Positions 31,805 to 40,069 of a stretch of DNA of 64,000 nt are shown piece by piece. Under the pieces are notes generated by a model, which saw only the letters and a list, made by a program, of their open reading frames with translations, was not told the origin of the DNA and made no database searches. Location of the stretch: positions 1,240,001 through 1,304,000 of the forward strand of contig NZ_SNWR01000001.1 in the NCBI RefSeq assembly GCF_004362215.1, written 5' to 3'. Origin of the DNA: Paractinoplanes brasiliensis. Its GTDB lineage: Bacteria; Actinomycetota; Actinomycetes; Mycobacteriales; Micromonosporaceae. Within the stretch, counting starts at the first letter, position 1. Every line of letters starts with the position of its first letter. A program made the translations under genes and the position numbers.

Positions 31805-34800
31805 GTGGCCGCACAGGGCGTGACGCAGGAGTCACCGAGGACACCGTCATCACAGATCGTGAATGAGCTGGCCGCGACCTGGCGATCGTACCTGCCCGAA
31901 CATACGGTGCGACTGCTGCTGACGGCCGAGAGTGTCAGCAACCCGCCAGTAACCCAGCGGGCTGAGGCCGTCGTCCTCTACGCCGACGTGGTCGGTTTCA
32001 CGGCGTTGGCCGAGAGCTTCGCGGGCTCCGGAAGCTACGGCACCGAGCAGCTGACCCGCATCATCAACAGCTGGTTCGCCGTCACCGCAGACGCCATCGC
32101 CGAGTCCGGGGGCAGCGTGGTCGACTTCGCCGGTGACGCCCTCGTCGGCATGTTCGATTACACGCCGGAAACCGCCGCCGCCGTGGCCCGCCGGGCGATC
32201 AGGTGCGCCGAGCGCATCCGGGAGGCTACCGCCGAGGTCCGGCCGGTGCCCACACCCGACGGTGCACGCACGTTGACGATCCGTGTCGGGATGGCCTCCG
32301 GACCGGTGCTTCTGATGCTCCTGGGCGACCCGGACACCCGGCTGCAGCATCTCATCGCCGGTCCGGCCCTCGCCGGCGCGATCGACGCCCTCCATCGGGC
32401 CGAGCGGGGCGGCATCGTGGTCGACGAAGCGCTGCGCGCGATCGGCGGCACCATGGCGATGCCTCCGCCGCCGTACGCTCCGCCGGCGCCGCCCACGGCC
32501 GAGCTGGAGCGGCTGATCGAGCCGTTCTTGCATCCGGCCATCCGCACGAGGCTGCGCTTCGGGCGGCACGAACTGGTCAATGAGCACCGCAAGGTGACCA
32601 CGGCGTTCGTTCAGCTGCCCGACCTGTCGATCGACGACCCAGCGACGGTTGACGCGATGCAGCGCTATCTGGCGGCTGCGGTCAAGGTCATCGACCGGTT
32701 CGGTGGCCACCTACGCCACCTGATGGCCGACGACAAGGGAACTGTCGTGGTCGCTGTCTTCGGCACACCGGTAAGCCATGAGGATGACGAGGAACGCGCG
32801 CTGCGGTGCTGCCTCGAGTTGCTGGCGCTGCTGGGCGGCAACGGCCGGGGCGGCGTCACGACCGGGCCCGTCTTTTGCGGCGAGGTCGGGTCGGACGTGC
32901 GCCGGGAGTATGCCGTCGTCGGGGACTCGGTGATCCTCGCCGCACGCCTCATGCAGGCGGCCCCGCCCGGACGCCTGCTCGTCGATCGTTCCACCTTCGA
33001 CCGCGTCCGCGACCTTGTGGTGACCGACGGGCCGATCGACGTCCTCGCCAAGGGCAAGAAGGCGCCCGTCCCGGCCTGGTTCGTTGGCGAACTGCGAGAA
33101 ACCGAGCCGACCAGCCCTTTGCCGGTTCCCGCATCCGGCCCGCTCGTCGGCCGTGCGATCGAGATGGCCAGACTGCGTGCGCTGGTGGACGAGGTGGGGG
33201 CCGGCCGCGGGCAGGTCGTCTGGCTGCACGGCGAGGCCGGCATCGGGAAGACCCGTCTGGCCGGCGAGATGTGCCAAGTCGCCGAAACCGTCGGGTTCAC
33301 CGCCTACAGCGGCAGCTGTCGCTCCCATCAGACGAGTTCCAGCTACTTGGTGTGGCACTCCATCTGGCGCGAGCTGCTAGAGATCGACCCCGGCCTGAGC
33401 CTGGACGAGCAGCGGACGGCGCTGACCCAGCGGGTCGCTCGCTACGACGGCACCGGCCAGCGTGCGCCGCTCGTGGCTGCCGTGATCGACCTGCCGATGC
33501 CGGACAACGACCTGACCCTTCAGCTCGACCAGACCGGCCGTGACGTGCTGCTGCGTTCCACCCTCCTGGCCTGCATGCGGGAACGCGCCATGCGCGGACC
33601 GCTCGTGCTCCTGCTTGAGGACTGCCACTGGATCGATCCGGCCTCGTTGAACCTGCTCGGCCTGCTCGCCGGTCGGCTGGACGAGATTCCCGTGCTGCTG
33701 GTGGCCACCTCGCGCGAGACCGTCCCCGGATCGCTGCCCGAGGCGGAGCACATGACCACCGTCCGGTTGGACCAGATGACCGACGCCGACGTCCAGCGAC
33801 TGGCTACGCGCCGGCTGCGCGACCGGTACGGGCCGGACGTGGGCATCGCCGAGGAGCTGATCAGGCAGATCGCCGAGCAGGCCGGAGGGAACGCGTTCTA
33901 CATCGAGGAGCTCGTCGCCTATCTGCACGGCAATGCGATTGATCCGTCCGATCCGGCCGGACTAGGGGCACTGCACTTGCCCGGCAGCCTTCAGCGGCTG
34001 GTGATGGCCCGCATCGACCAGCTCAACGACGACGAGAAGTCGGCCATCAAGGTGGCCAGTGTGCTCGGCCGCCGGTTCCAGTCGCCGTGGATCGCCTCGG
34101 TCTACCCGGCCGCAGGCTCCCCGTCCGAAGTCGCCGGGCATCTCCTCCGGCTGCACGCTCTCGAGCTGACGCCGCAGATCGCCGCGCTGCCGGAGCCGGA
34201 GTACGAGTTCAAGCACCCGATCACCCAGGAGACCGCGTACCAAAGCATCGCGTACGACACCCGGGCCTTCCTGCACGAGCGGGCCGGTCTGTTCATCGAG
34301 GAGAAGTTCGCGGACCGCCTCATGCAATACGTCGACCTGCTGGCACATCACTACGGCCGGACGGACCGTACGGACAAGCAGCGAATCTGGTTCCGAGCCG
34401 CGGGCGACCGCGCCAAGGCGATCTTCGCCAACGAGGCGGCTACCCTCTACTACGGACGGCTCCTTCCGCTTCTGCCCGAGGCCGAACAGGCGGCACTGCA
34501 CGTCGAGATCGGCACCGTGCACCACCTCACCGGGCGGTGGACGGAGGCCGAGCGTCACTACCGGCTGGCGTTGCGGGCCGCCGAAGCCACCGGGCGTCGC
34601 GACATCGTGGCCGCCGGCCAGCGTCAGCTCGGCGACCTGCTGACGTATACCGGCTCGCACGCGGAAGCGGTCGCCTTGCTGGGGCGGGCTCTGGCCGCCT
34701 TCGAAAGCCTCGGCGACGCCACCGGCCTGTCACGCACCCTGGACCGGCTGACATTCGTCCTGCACCGTCAGGGCGAATACGGTCAGGCGATCGCCATGGC

Positions 34801-35830
34801 GCAACGTCACCTCGCCATGGCGACCAAGGCCGGGGATCCGCCGGCGATGTGCGCGGCCCTCAACCATCTCGGCGCCTGCCACCTCCAGACAGGACGGGTC
34901 GACGAGGCGCTCGAATACCTGACTCGTGCTTTCCACACGGCGGAGCAGGCCGGTGACCGGCACTGGATGTTGCACGGAGCCAACAACCTGGGCGTGGCAT
35001 TCCGGCGCAACGCCGACCACATGCAGGCCATCGCCTCGTATCAGCGGGCCCTCGACGTCGCCCGCGACATCGGCGCCCGGCCCACCGGGGGTCTCACCGT
35101 GGGCAACATGAGCGAGATCTACCGGGACGAGGGTGACTTCTTCCGGGCCCGGGCCTGCGCGATGTACGCCCTCCGTGTGGCCGTCGAGCTTCGGGACTGG
35201 ATTCCCGTCGTCGACCAGGTCAGCGGGCTCGCAGCGATCGCCGCGGCGGAGGGGCGCCCCGAAGAGGCACGACGGCTGCTGGAACGCGTCATTCCGCTGG
35301 CACGGGAACTCGACGCGCCCCACTATCTCTGCGACTCGTTGCACCGGCTGGCCCGGCTCCACCTCAATGCGGGCCGGAGCGCGGTGGCCGAACGGCTCAA
35401 CTCCGAGGCCCTGCGGCTCGCCGAGGAGCACGGCGAGCGATTCACCCAGGTGAACGCGTTCATCCTGGCCGTACGGCTGCAGGTCGACCGCGGTGATCTC
35501 ACTCTGAGCGCCGCCGCCGCAGCCCTGCGCCAAGCCGCCGAGCGATGGACCGCGCCGCCCGAGGTCGCGGCACTGCTCGATGCCGCTTGGCGGGCCGATC
35601 CTGGTGACGACGAGGCTCGGCAGACCGCAGCCGAAATTTACCGAACGCTCTACGAGCGGGCTCCCACTCTGGAGCATCGGCGCGCCTACCAGCGGCTCAC
35701 GGGTGTTCGTCTGCCGCCCGGACGGCCGCTGCCGGCCCTGCCGCGGTGGATCCGCGCCGACAGCGGACCCGATCTCGAGACCCTGCTGACCCGCATCGAC
35801 CGTATCCCCCGCCAGGCCGTTGCCTCCTAG
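31805..35830 (+). CDS. Soluble adenylyl cyclase-like protein: two cyclase domains, AAA ATPase, TPR
   Basis: A 1341-residue cytosolic protein. Cyclase domain 1 (about 50-215) has metal-binding Asp61 in LYADVVGFTAL and Asp111 in DFAGDALVGMF. Cyclase domain 2 (about 260-425) lacks the first Asp (AFVQLPDLS) but keeps DDKGTVVVAVFGTP and REYAVVGDSVILAARLM, just as the C2 domain of soluble adenylyl cyclase does. An NTPase follows with Walker A GEAGIGKT (476-483) and Walker B LVLLLEDCHW. The C-terminal half is TPR-rich (about 870-1200). It may make cAMP or act as a STAND-type sensor. The start is GTG 31805. Confidence 0.88.
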   Translation: MAAQGVTQESPRTPSSQIVNELAATWRSYLPEHTVRLLLTAESVSNPPVTQRAEAVVLYADVVGFTALAESFAGSGSYGTEQLTRIINSWFAVTADAIAESGGSVVDFAGDALVGMFDYTPETAAAVARRAIRCAERIREATAEVRPVPTPDGARTLTIRVGMASGPVLLMLLGDPDTRLQHLIAGPALAGAIDALHRAERGGIVVDEALRAIGGTMAMPPPPYAPPAPPTAELERLIEPFLHPAIRTRLRFGRHELVNEHRKVTTAFVQLPDLSIDDPATVDAMQRYLAAAVKVIDRFGGHLRHLMADDKGTVVVAVFGTPVSHEDDEERALRCCLELLALLGGNGRGGVTTGPVFCGEVGSDVRREYAVVGDSVILAARLMQAAPPGRLLVDRSTFDRVRDLVVTDGPIDVLAKGKKAPVPAWFVGELRETEPTSPLPVPASGPLVGRAIEMARLRALVDEVGAGRGQVVWLHGEAGIGKTRLAGEMCQVAETVGFTAYSGSCRSHQTSSSYLVWHSIWRELLEIDPGLSLDEQRTALTQRVARYDGTGQRAPLVAAVIDLPMPDNDLTLQLDQTGRDVLLRSTLLACMRERAMRGPLVLLLEDCHWIDPASLNLLGLLAGRLDEIPVLLVATSRETVPGSLPEAEHMTTVRLDQMTDADVQRLATRRLRDRYGPDVGIAEELIRQIAEQAGGNAFYIEELVAYLHGNAIDPSDPAGLGALHLPGSLQRLVMARIDQLNDDEKSAIKVASVLGRRFQSPWIASVYPAAGSPSEVAGHLLRLHALELTPQIAALPEPEYEFKHPITQETAYQSIAYDTRAFLHERAGLFIEEKFADRLMQYVDLLAHHYGRTDRTDKQRIWFRAAGDRAKAIFANEAATLYYGRLLPLLPEAEQAALHVEIGTVHHLTGRWTEAERHYRLALRAAEATGRRDIVAAGQRQLGDLLTYTGSHAEAVALLGRALAAFESLGDATGLSRTLDRLTFVLHRQGEYGQAIAMAQRHLAMATKAGDPPAMCAALNHLGACHLQTGRVDEALEYLTRAFHTAEQAGDRHWMLHGANNLGVAFRRNADHMQAIASYQRALDVARDIGARPTGGLTVGNMSEIYRDEGDFFRARACAMYALRVAVELRDWIPVVDQVSGLAAIAAAEGRPEEARRLLERVIPLARELDAPHYLCDSLHRLARLHLNAGRSAVAERLNSEALRLAEEHGERFTQVNAFILAVRLQVDRGDLTLSAAAAALRQAAERWTAPPEVAALLDAAWRADPGDDEARQTAAEIYRTLYERAPTLEHRRAYQRLTGVRLPPGRPLPALPRWIRADSGPDLETLLTRIDRIPRQAVAS

Positions 35831-37237
35831 CTAGACCAGACTTTCCTCCCCGGCCAGGCGGCGCAGGGCCGGCAGGGACGGGGCGAAGGCGTAGACCGCG
35901 CCGGTCGTCGTGACGAACCCGCCGTATGCGGCTTTCGGGATCTTGTCGACGACCGCGGCGGGCAGGCGCTGAGCCGCGGCGCCGGGGCTGTCGCCGAGCA
36001 CCGGGTCGAGGCCGTCGACGCCCGGCGGCTCGGCTGCGGCCCGCCCGTACTCGGCCAGGGAGCTGGCCGGGAAGCCCGGGTTGTTGGCCCACCGCCGCTG
36101 GATGAACTCGAACTGGTCCTCGATGGCGGTCAGGTACGAGTTGAAGACGATGCCGCGGTCCGCGCGGTCGGGGTTCTCGCGGTCGAAGGGCGGTCCGAAC
36201 GGCACTCCCCGGCGCAGCATCTTGCGGGCCCGGTCGCGGAAGACGACGTCCTCGCGCGGGTTGACCTTGCGGATGTGGGCGTACCGAGGCGTCCGCTCGC
36301 CCTCCGGGTCGTCGGCGTAGGAGAAGTCGTTGCCGCCCCCGGGTTTGGCCAGCGGCGTGCCGTCGAGGCGGCGGCCCATCAGCCGGGCCGCCGCGTCCTC
36401 GGCCGGCTCGCCGGGCTCGCGCAGCTCCTCCACGTGCTCCCACCAGCCCTGGGCGTCCTGGTTGAGGCGGCGGAAGACCTGGAAGGAGCCGCCGTGCATC
36501 CAGCGCGCGGCAACCGGGCGGGCCTTCCACGCGGGCGGCCGGCGTTCGCCGTCGCAGCCGAGCACGAACTCGCCGGCCGCGATCACCGGGGCGCCCGGGC
36601 GGTTCTCGTCGTCCTCGAAGCCGCGGACGACCGGCTGGGAGATGCCGTCGGCGAAGCCGAAGCGCTCGAAGCGTTTGCCGTCCTCGCGCCGGACCTGGCA
36701 GCGTTCGACGTGCAGCGCCTCGAGGCCGGCGGCGGCCGCGGCGGCCAGCTCGCGGCGCAGCGCCTGCTCGATGGTCTCGGCGTCGCCCGCCGCGATCGTC
36801 AGCAGCGCGTCGACCGACGGACCGGTCCCGCCGACCACCCATTTCCGCGGGTCACTCGGCCCGACGTCGCCGAGCAGGGCGGGCGTCGTGGTGAGCCGTC
36901 CGTTGTCGTCGCGACGCAGGCCCAGCGGGCCGTTCCAGAAAGCGTCGTAGCCGGTCAGGTGGCTCGCCGTCTCGGGGTGCAGCAGGACCAGGCCGGGCGC
37001 GGTGAGGCCCACGTTGAGCAGGCTCCGGCCTTCGGGCAGCCGGTGCTCGCCGCGGGGCGGCACGTCGAGGGTGCCGGCGACGCGGCCCGCCGCCCCGGTC
37101 AGCCAGCGGCGGGCGCCGGGGCGGTCGTTGCGGAACGACAGCGCCACGAAGGCCTGGTGGGTGCCACCGAACGGGCGCAGGATGTTGCCCTGGATCTGCT
37201 GCACGTCAGCGAGCGGTGATGCGGCGGGGATCGCCAT
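35831..37237 (-). CDS. DyP-type peroxidase with canonical GxxDG
   Basis: A 468-residue DyP, paralogous over its whole length to the one at 26959 (shared QIQGNIL-PF-G-HQAF, W--GPLG-R-DD-G--T-TPALLGD, GGSFQVFRRL, YAHIRK-NPR, IEDQFEF). GFADG at 194-198 provides Asp197 for peroxide cleavage. There is no signal peptide. It lies 54 bp after asparagine synthase on the same strand, with a hairpin between them. It ends immediately at the stop of the converging cyclase-ATPase gene (adjacent bases 35830/35831), so the whole 27-37 kb block is tightly packed. Confidence 0.9.
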   Translation of the reverse strand: MAIPAASPLADVQQIQGNILRPFGGTHQAFVALSFRNDRPGARRWLTGAAGRVAGTLDVPPRGEHRLPEGRSLLNVGLTAPGLVLLHPETASHLTGYDAFWNGPLGLRRDDNGRLTTTPALLGDVGPSDPRKWVVGGTGPSVDALLTIAAGDAETIEQALRRELAAAAAAGLEALHVERCQVRREDGKRFERFGFADGISQPVVRGFEDDENRPGAPVIAAGEFVLGCDGERRPPAWKARPVAARWMHGGSFQVFRRLNQDAQGWWEHVEELREPGEPAEDAAARLMGRRLDGTPLAKPGGGNDFSYADDPEGERTPRYAHIRKVNPREDVVFRDRARKMLRRGVPFGPPFDRENPDRADRGIVFNSYLTAIEDQFEFIQRRWANNPGFPASSLAEYGRAAAEPPGVDGLDPVLGDSPGAAAQRLPAAVVDKIPKAAYGGFVTTTGAVYAFAPSLPALRRLAGEESLV

Positions 37238-37252
37238 GGCTCAAGCACCCCT

Positions 37253-37276
37253 TCGGTCGGGATCAGGCCCGACCGA
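37253..37276 (-). terminator. Hairpin between asparagine synthase and DyP genes
   Basis: TCGGTCGGG and CCCGACCGA form a perfect 9-bp stem with a 6-nt loop. It starts 15 bp after the asparagine synthase stop and 15 bp before the DyP start. It could terminate or attenuate transcription into the peroxidase gene; no T-run follows. Confidence 0.5.
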
Positions 37277-37291
37277 TGCTAGCCACGGAAA

Positions 37292-39241
37292 CTACTGGCC
37301 AGTCATAACTGTCGCCCATTGGTCGTTCGGGAGAGGAGCGGGGACGGGTGGGGCGATGAAGAGCGGCTCGGGGCTGATCGTGTGGTCGACGAAGATGGCC
37401 CACCACAGGCAGAACATGGCGACGGCCCACACCTTGCGGGAGTGGTCGGCCTGCCCGGCCCGGTGTTCGGTCAGCAGGCGCAGCGCGTAGTCCACGTCGA
37501 TCAGGTGGCGGGGGCCGGAGCCGGCGATCAGGCCGCCCACCCAGTCGCCGATGCCGCCCTTGAGCCACAGCCGGGTCGGGGTGGGGAAGCCGAGTTTGCG
37601 GCGTTCGCGCACGGACTCGGGGACGATGCCGCGCATGGCCTCGCGCAGCGCGTGCTTGGTGGTGTTCCGGTTGCCGGAGGGCAGTTTGAGCTCGGTCGGC
37701 AGGCCCGCCGCGGCGGCGTAGACGGCCTGGTCGAGGAAGGGCACGCGCAGTTCCAGCGAGTGCGCCATCGACATGCGGTCGGCCTTGGCCAGGATGTCGC
37801 CGGGTAGCCAGGTGTGCAGGTCCACGTACTGCATGGACGCCACCGCGTCGACGTCGCTGGTCTCGGCGTACAGATGGGAGGTGATCGCGGTGTGGGGTTC
37901 GGCGGTGAAGCGCAGCAGGGCGGCCTTCTCGTCGGGGTTGAAGATGCGGGCGTTGCCGTAGTAGCGCTCCTCGATGGGGGTGGTGCCGCGTTCGAGGAAG
38001 CTGCGGCCGCGTACGCCCTCGGGGATGGCGTGGGCCAGGCCGCGCAGGCCGCGTTGCATGCCGGCGGGAAGCCGCTGGATGCCGGCCAGCGAGGCGGGCT
38101 CGCGATAGATGGTGTAGCCGCCGAACAGCTCGTCGGAGCCTTCGCCGGAGAGCACGACGGTGACGTAGCGCGACGCGGTCTGGGCCAGGAAGTAGAGCGG
38201 GATCAGCGAGGGGTCGGCGACCGGGTCGTCGAGCAGGTGGACGATGCGGGGCAGTTCGCGGATGACGTCGTCCTCGGTGACCACGGTCGGGGTGATCCGC
38301 ACGCCGAGCTGCCGCGCCGTGTCCTGGGCGATCTCGATCTCGGAGTAGCCGTCGTGGGCGAACCCGGCCGTGAAGACGTGCAGGTCGGGTTTGTGCTCCC
38401 GGGCCAGCGCGACGATGGCCGACGAGTCGACGCCGCTGGACAGGAACGCGCCGACCGGCACCTCGGCGTGCAGGTGGGCGCGGACGCTGTCGCGCAGGGC
38501 GTCGCGGATGCCGTCCAGGAAGTCCGAGGCCGGAGCCGTCAGCGGCCGCAGCGAGGGCCGGAAGTAGCGGTCCAGGCGCAGGCCACCCCCGGCCGACCAG
38601 GTCAGGCGGTGCCCCGGCGGGAGGCGGCGGATCTGACGGTGCAGGGTCTGCGGGTCGGGCACGAACTGGAACGTGAAGTAGTGGGCCAGCGCGTCGGTGT
38701 CGAGCTGCGCGGCCGGGTCGCCGCTGAACGGCAGCAGGGCCTTGCGCTCGCTGGCCAGGAACAGCCCGTCCACGGTTTCGAGCAGGTACAGCGGCTTGAT
38801 GCCGAACGGGTCACGGGCGGCGTGCAGGGTGCCCGTCCAGTGGTCGTACGCGGCGAAGGCGAACATGCCGCGCAGCCGGGGCAGGGCCGCCGGGCCCCAG
38901 AAGTGGAAGGCCGCCGCCAGCACCTCGCTGTCGCCCTCGGTGGCGAAGGTGGCGCCGTGGTCGCGGATCAGCTCGGCCCGCAGTTCCCGGTAGTTGTAGA
39001 TCTCGCCGTTGAACACCACGGTCCAGCGGTCCTTGTAGTGCACGGGCTGCGCGGCGTCGGTGCGGTCGATGATGGCGAGCCGTTTGAAGCCGAACGCGGC
39101 GCCGTCGGTGAACTCCGCGCGGGTGTCGTCGGGGCCGCGGTGGTGCATGGTCTCGAGCGCGGCGGAGAAGGCGGCCTGGGATGCCGGGTCCGGCGCCCCG
39201 GCGGCGGGCCGGCTGCTCACGAAGACGTTCAGTCCACACAT
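37292..39241 (-). CDS. asnB: Asparagine synthase (glutamine-hydrolysing)
   Basis: A 649-residue AsnB. The N-terminal nucleophile is Cys2 in MCGLNVF, followed by the glutaminase motifs MHHRGPDDT, RLAIID and FNGEIYNYRELR. The synthetase half has the PP-loop LSSGVDSSAIVALA, SGEGSDELFGGY and KADRMSMAHSLELRVPFLD. It makes asparagine from aspartate, glutamine and ATP. The ATG at 39241 is certain because Cys2 must follow the initiator Met. It is transcribed away from the OmpR-type regulator gene. It may be co-transcribed with the DyP gene downstream. Confidence 0.93.
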   Translation of the reverse strand: MCGLNVFVSSRPAAGAPDPASQAAFSAALETMHHRGPDDTRAEFTDGAAFGFKRLAIIDRTDAAQPVHYKDRWTVVFNGEIYNYRELRAELIRDHGATFATEGDSEVLAAAFHFWGPAALPRLRGMFAFAAYDHWTGTLHAARDPFGIKPLYLLETVDGLFLASERKALLPFSGDPAAQLDTDALAHYFTFQFVPDPQTLHRQIRRLPPGHRLTWSAGGGLRLDRYFRPSLRPLTAPASDFLDGIRDALRDSVRAHLHAEVPVGAFLSSGVDSSAIVALAREHKPDLHVFTAGFAHDGYSEIEIAQDTARQLGVRITPTVVTEDDVIRELPRIVHLLDDPVADPSLIPLYFLAQTASRYVTVVLSGEGSDELFGGYTIYREPASLAGIQRLPAGMQRGLRGLAHAIPEGVRGRSFLERGTTPIEERYYGNARIFNPDEKAALLRFTAEPHTAITSHLYAETSDVDAVASMQYVDLHTWLPGDILAKADRMSMAHSLELRVPFLDQAVYAAAAGLPTELKLPSGNRNTTKHALREAMRGIVPESVRERRKLGFPTPTRLWLKGGIGDWVGGLIAGSGPRHLIDVDYALRLLTEHRAGQADHSRKVWAVAMFCLWWAIFVDHTISPEPLFIAPPVPAPLPNDQWATVMTGQ

Positions 39242-39385
39242 GGCGTTCCTCTCGACGACGGGTGACGGGAGGAGAGTGCGGGCCGGGCTGTGAAGAACTT
39301 GTTGAGGCATCGATTTCGGGCCGGAACTTCACAGGAATCGCACATTTCTTGGCGGGGCTTGCGAACGGAGGCCAGAATCGCGGGC

Positions 39386-40069
39386 GTGACCGCACGTATC
39401 CTCGTGGCCGACGACGACCCGAAGCATGCCCAGCTCATCCGCCTCTACCTGGAGCGCGAGGGGCATCAGGTCATCACTGTGGGTGACGGCCGGTCGGCGC
39501 TGGACCTGGCCCGTTCCCGCAAGCCCGACCTGATCGTGCTGGACGTGATGATGCCGCTGGTCGACGGCCTGGACGTGTGCCGGATCCTGCGGGCCGAGTC
39601 GAACGTGGCGATCCTGATGGTCACGGCCCGCTCGTCGGAGAACGACATGCTGCTGGGGCTGGACATCGGCGCCGACGACTACCTGCCCAAGCCGGTGAGC
39701 CCGCGCGAGCTGACCGCACGGGTGCGCGCGCTGCTGCGGCGTACGGGAAAGGCCGAAGGCCCGTCGTCGGTGATCCGGGTGGGTGAGGTCGAGGTGGACG
39801 CGGGCCGGTTCGAGGTTCGCGTACGCGGGGAGGCGGTCGCCCTGACCGCCAAGGAGTTCGGCATCCTGGAGTTGCTGGCGCGCGAGCCGGGCCGCGTCTT
39901 CACCCGCGGCCAGATCATCGACAAGACGTTCGGCTTCGAGCACGACGTGTCGGCCCGTACGGTCGACGCGCACATCGTGAACCTGCGCCGCAAGATCGAG
40001 GTGGATCCGGCCGAGCCCCGTTACGTGCAGACCGTCTACGGCCGGGGCTACCGGATGGCCGAGTCTTGA
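39386..40069 (+). CDS. OmpR/PhoB-family response regulator
   Basis: A 227-residue regulator. The receiver has D9-D10-D11, phospho-acceptor D53 in LIVLDVMMP and K103 in YLPKPVSP. The C-terminal winged helix (about 130-225) includes LTAKEFGILELLAREPGRVFTR and VDAHIVNLRRKIE...VYGRGYRM. GTG 39386 is chosen because VTARILVADDD begins the receiver. Its stop overlaps the kinase start by 4 bp (TTGA). Confidence 0.92.
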   Translation: MTARILVADDDPKHAQLIRLYLEREGHQVITVGDGRSALDLARSRKPDLIVLDVMMPLVDGLDVCRILRAESNVAILMVTARSSENDMLLGLDIGADDYLPKPVSPRELTARVRALLRRTGKAEGPSSVIRVGEVEVDAGRFEVRVRGEAVALTAKEFGILELLAREPGRVFTRGQIIDKTFGFEHDVSARTVDAHIVNLRRKIEVDPAEPRYVQTVYGRGYRMAES

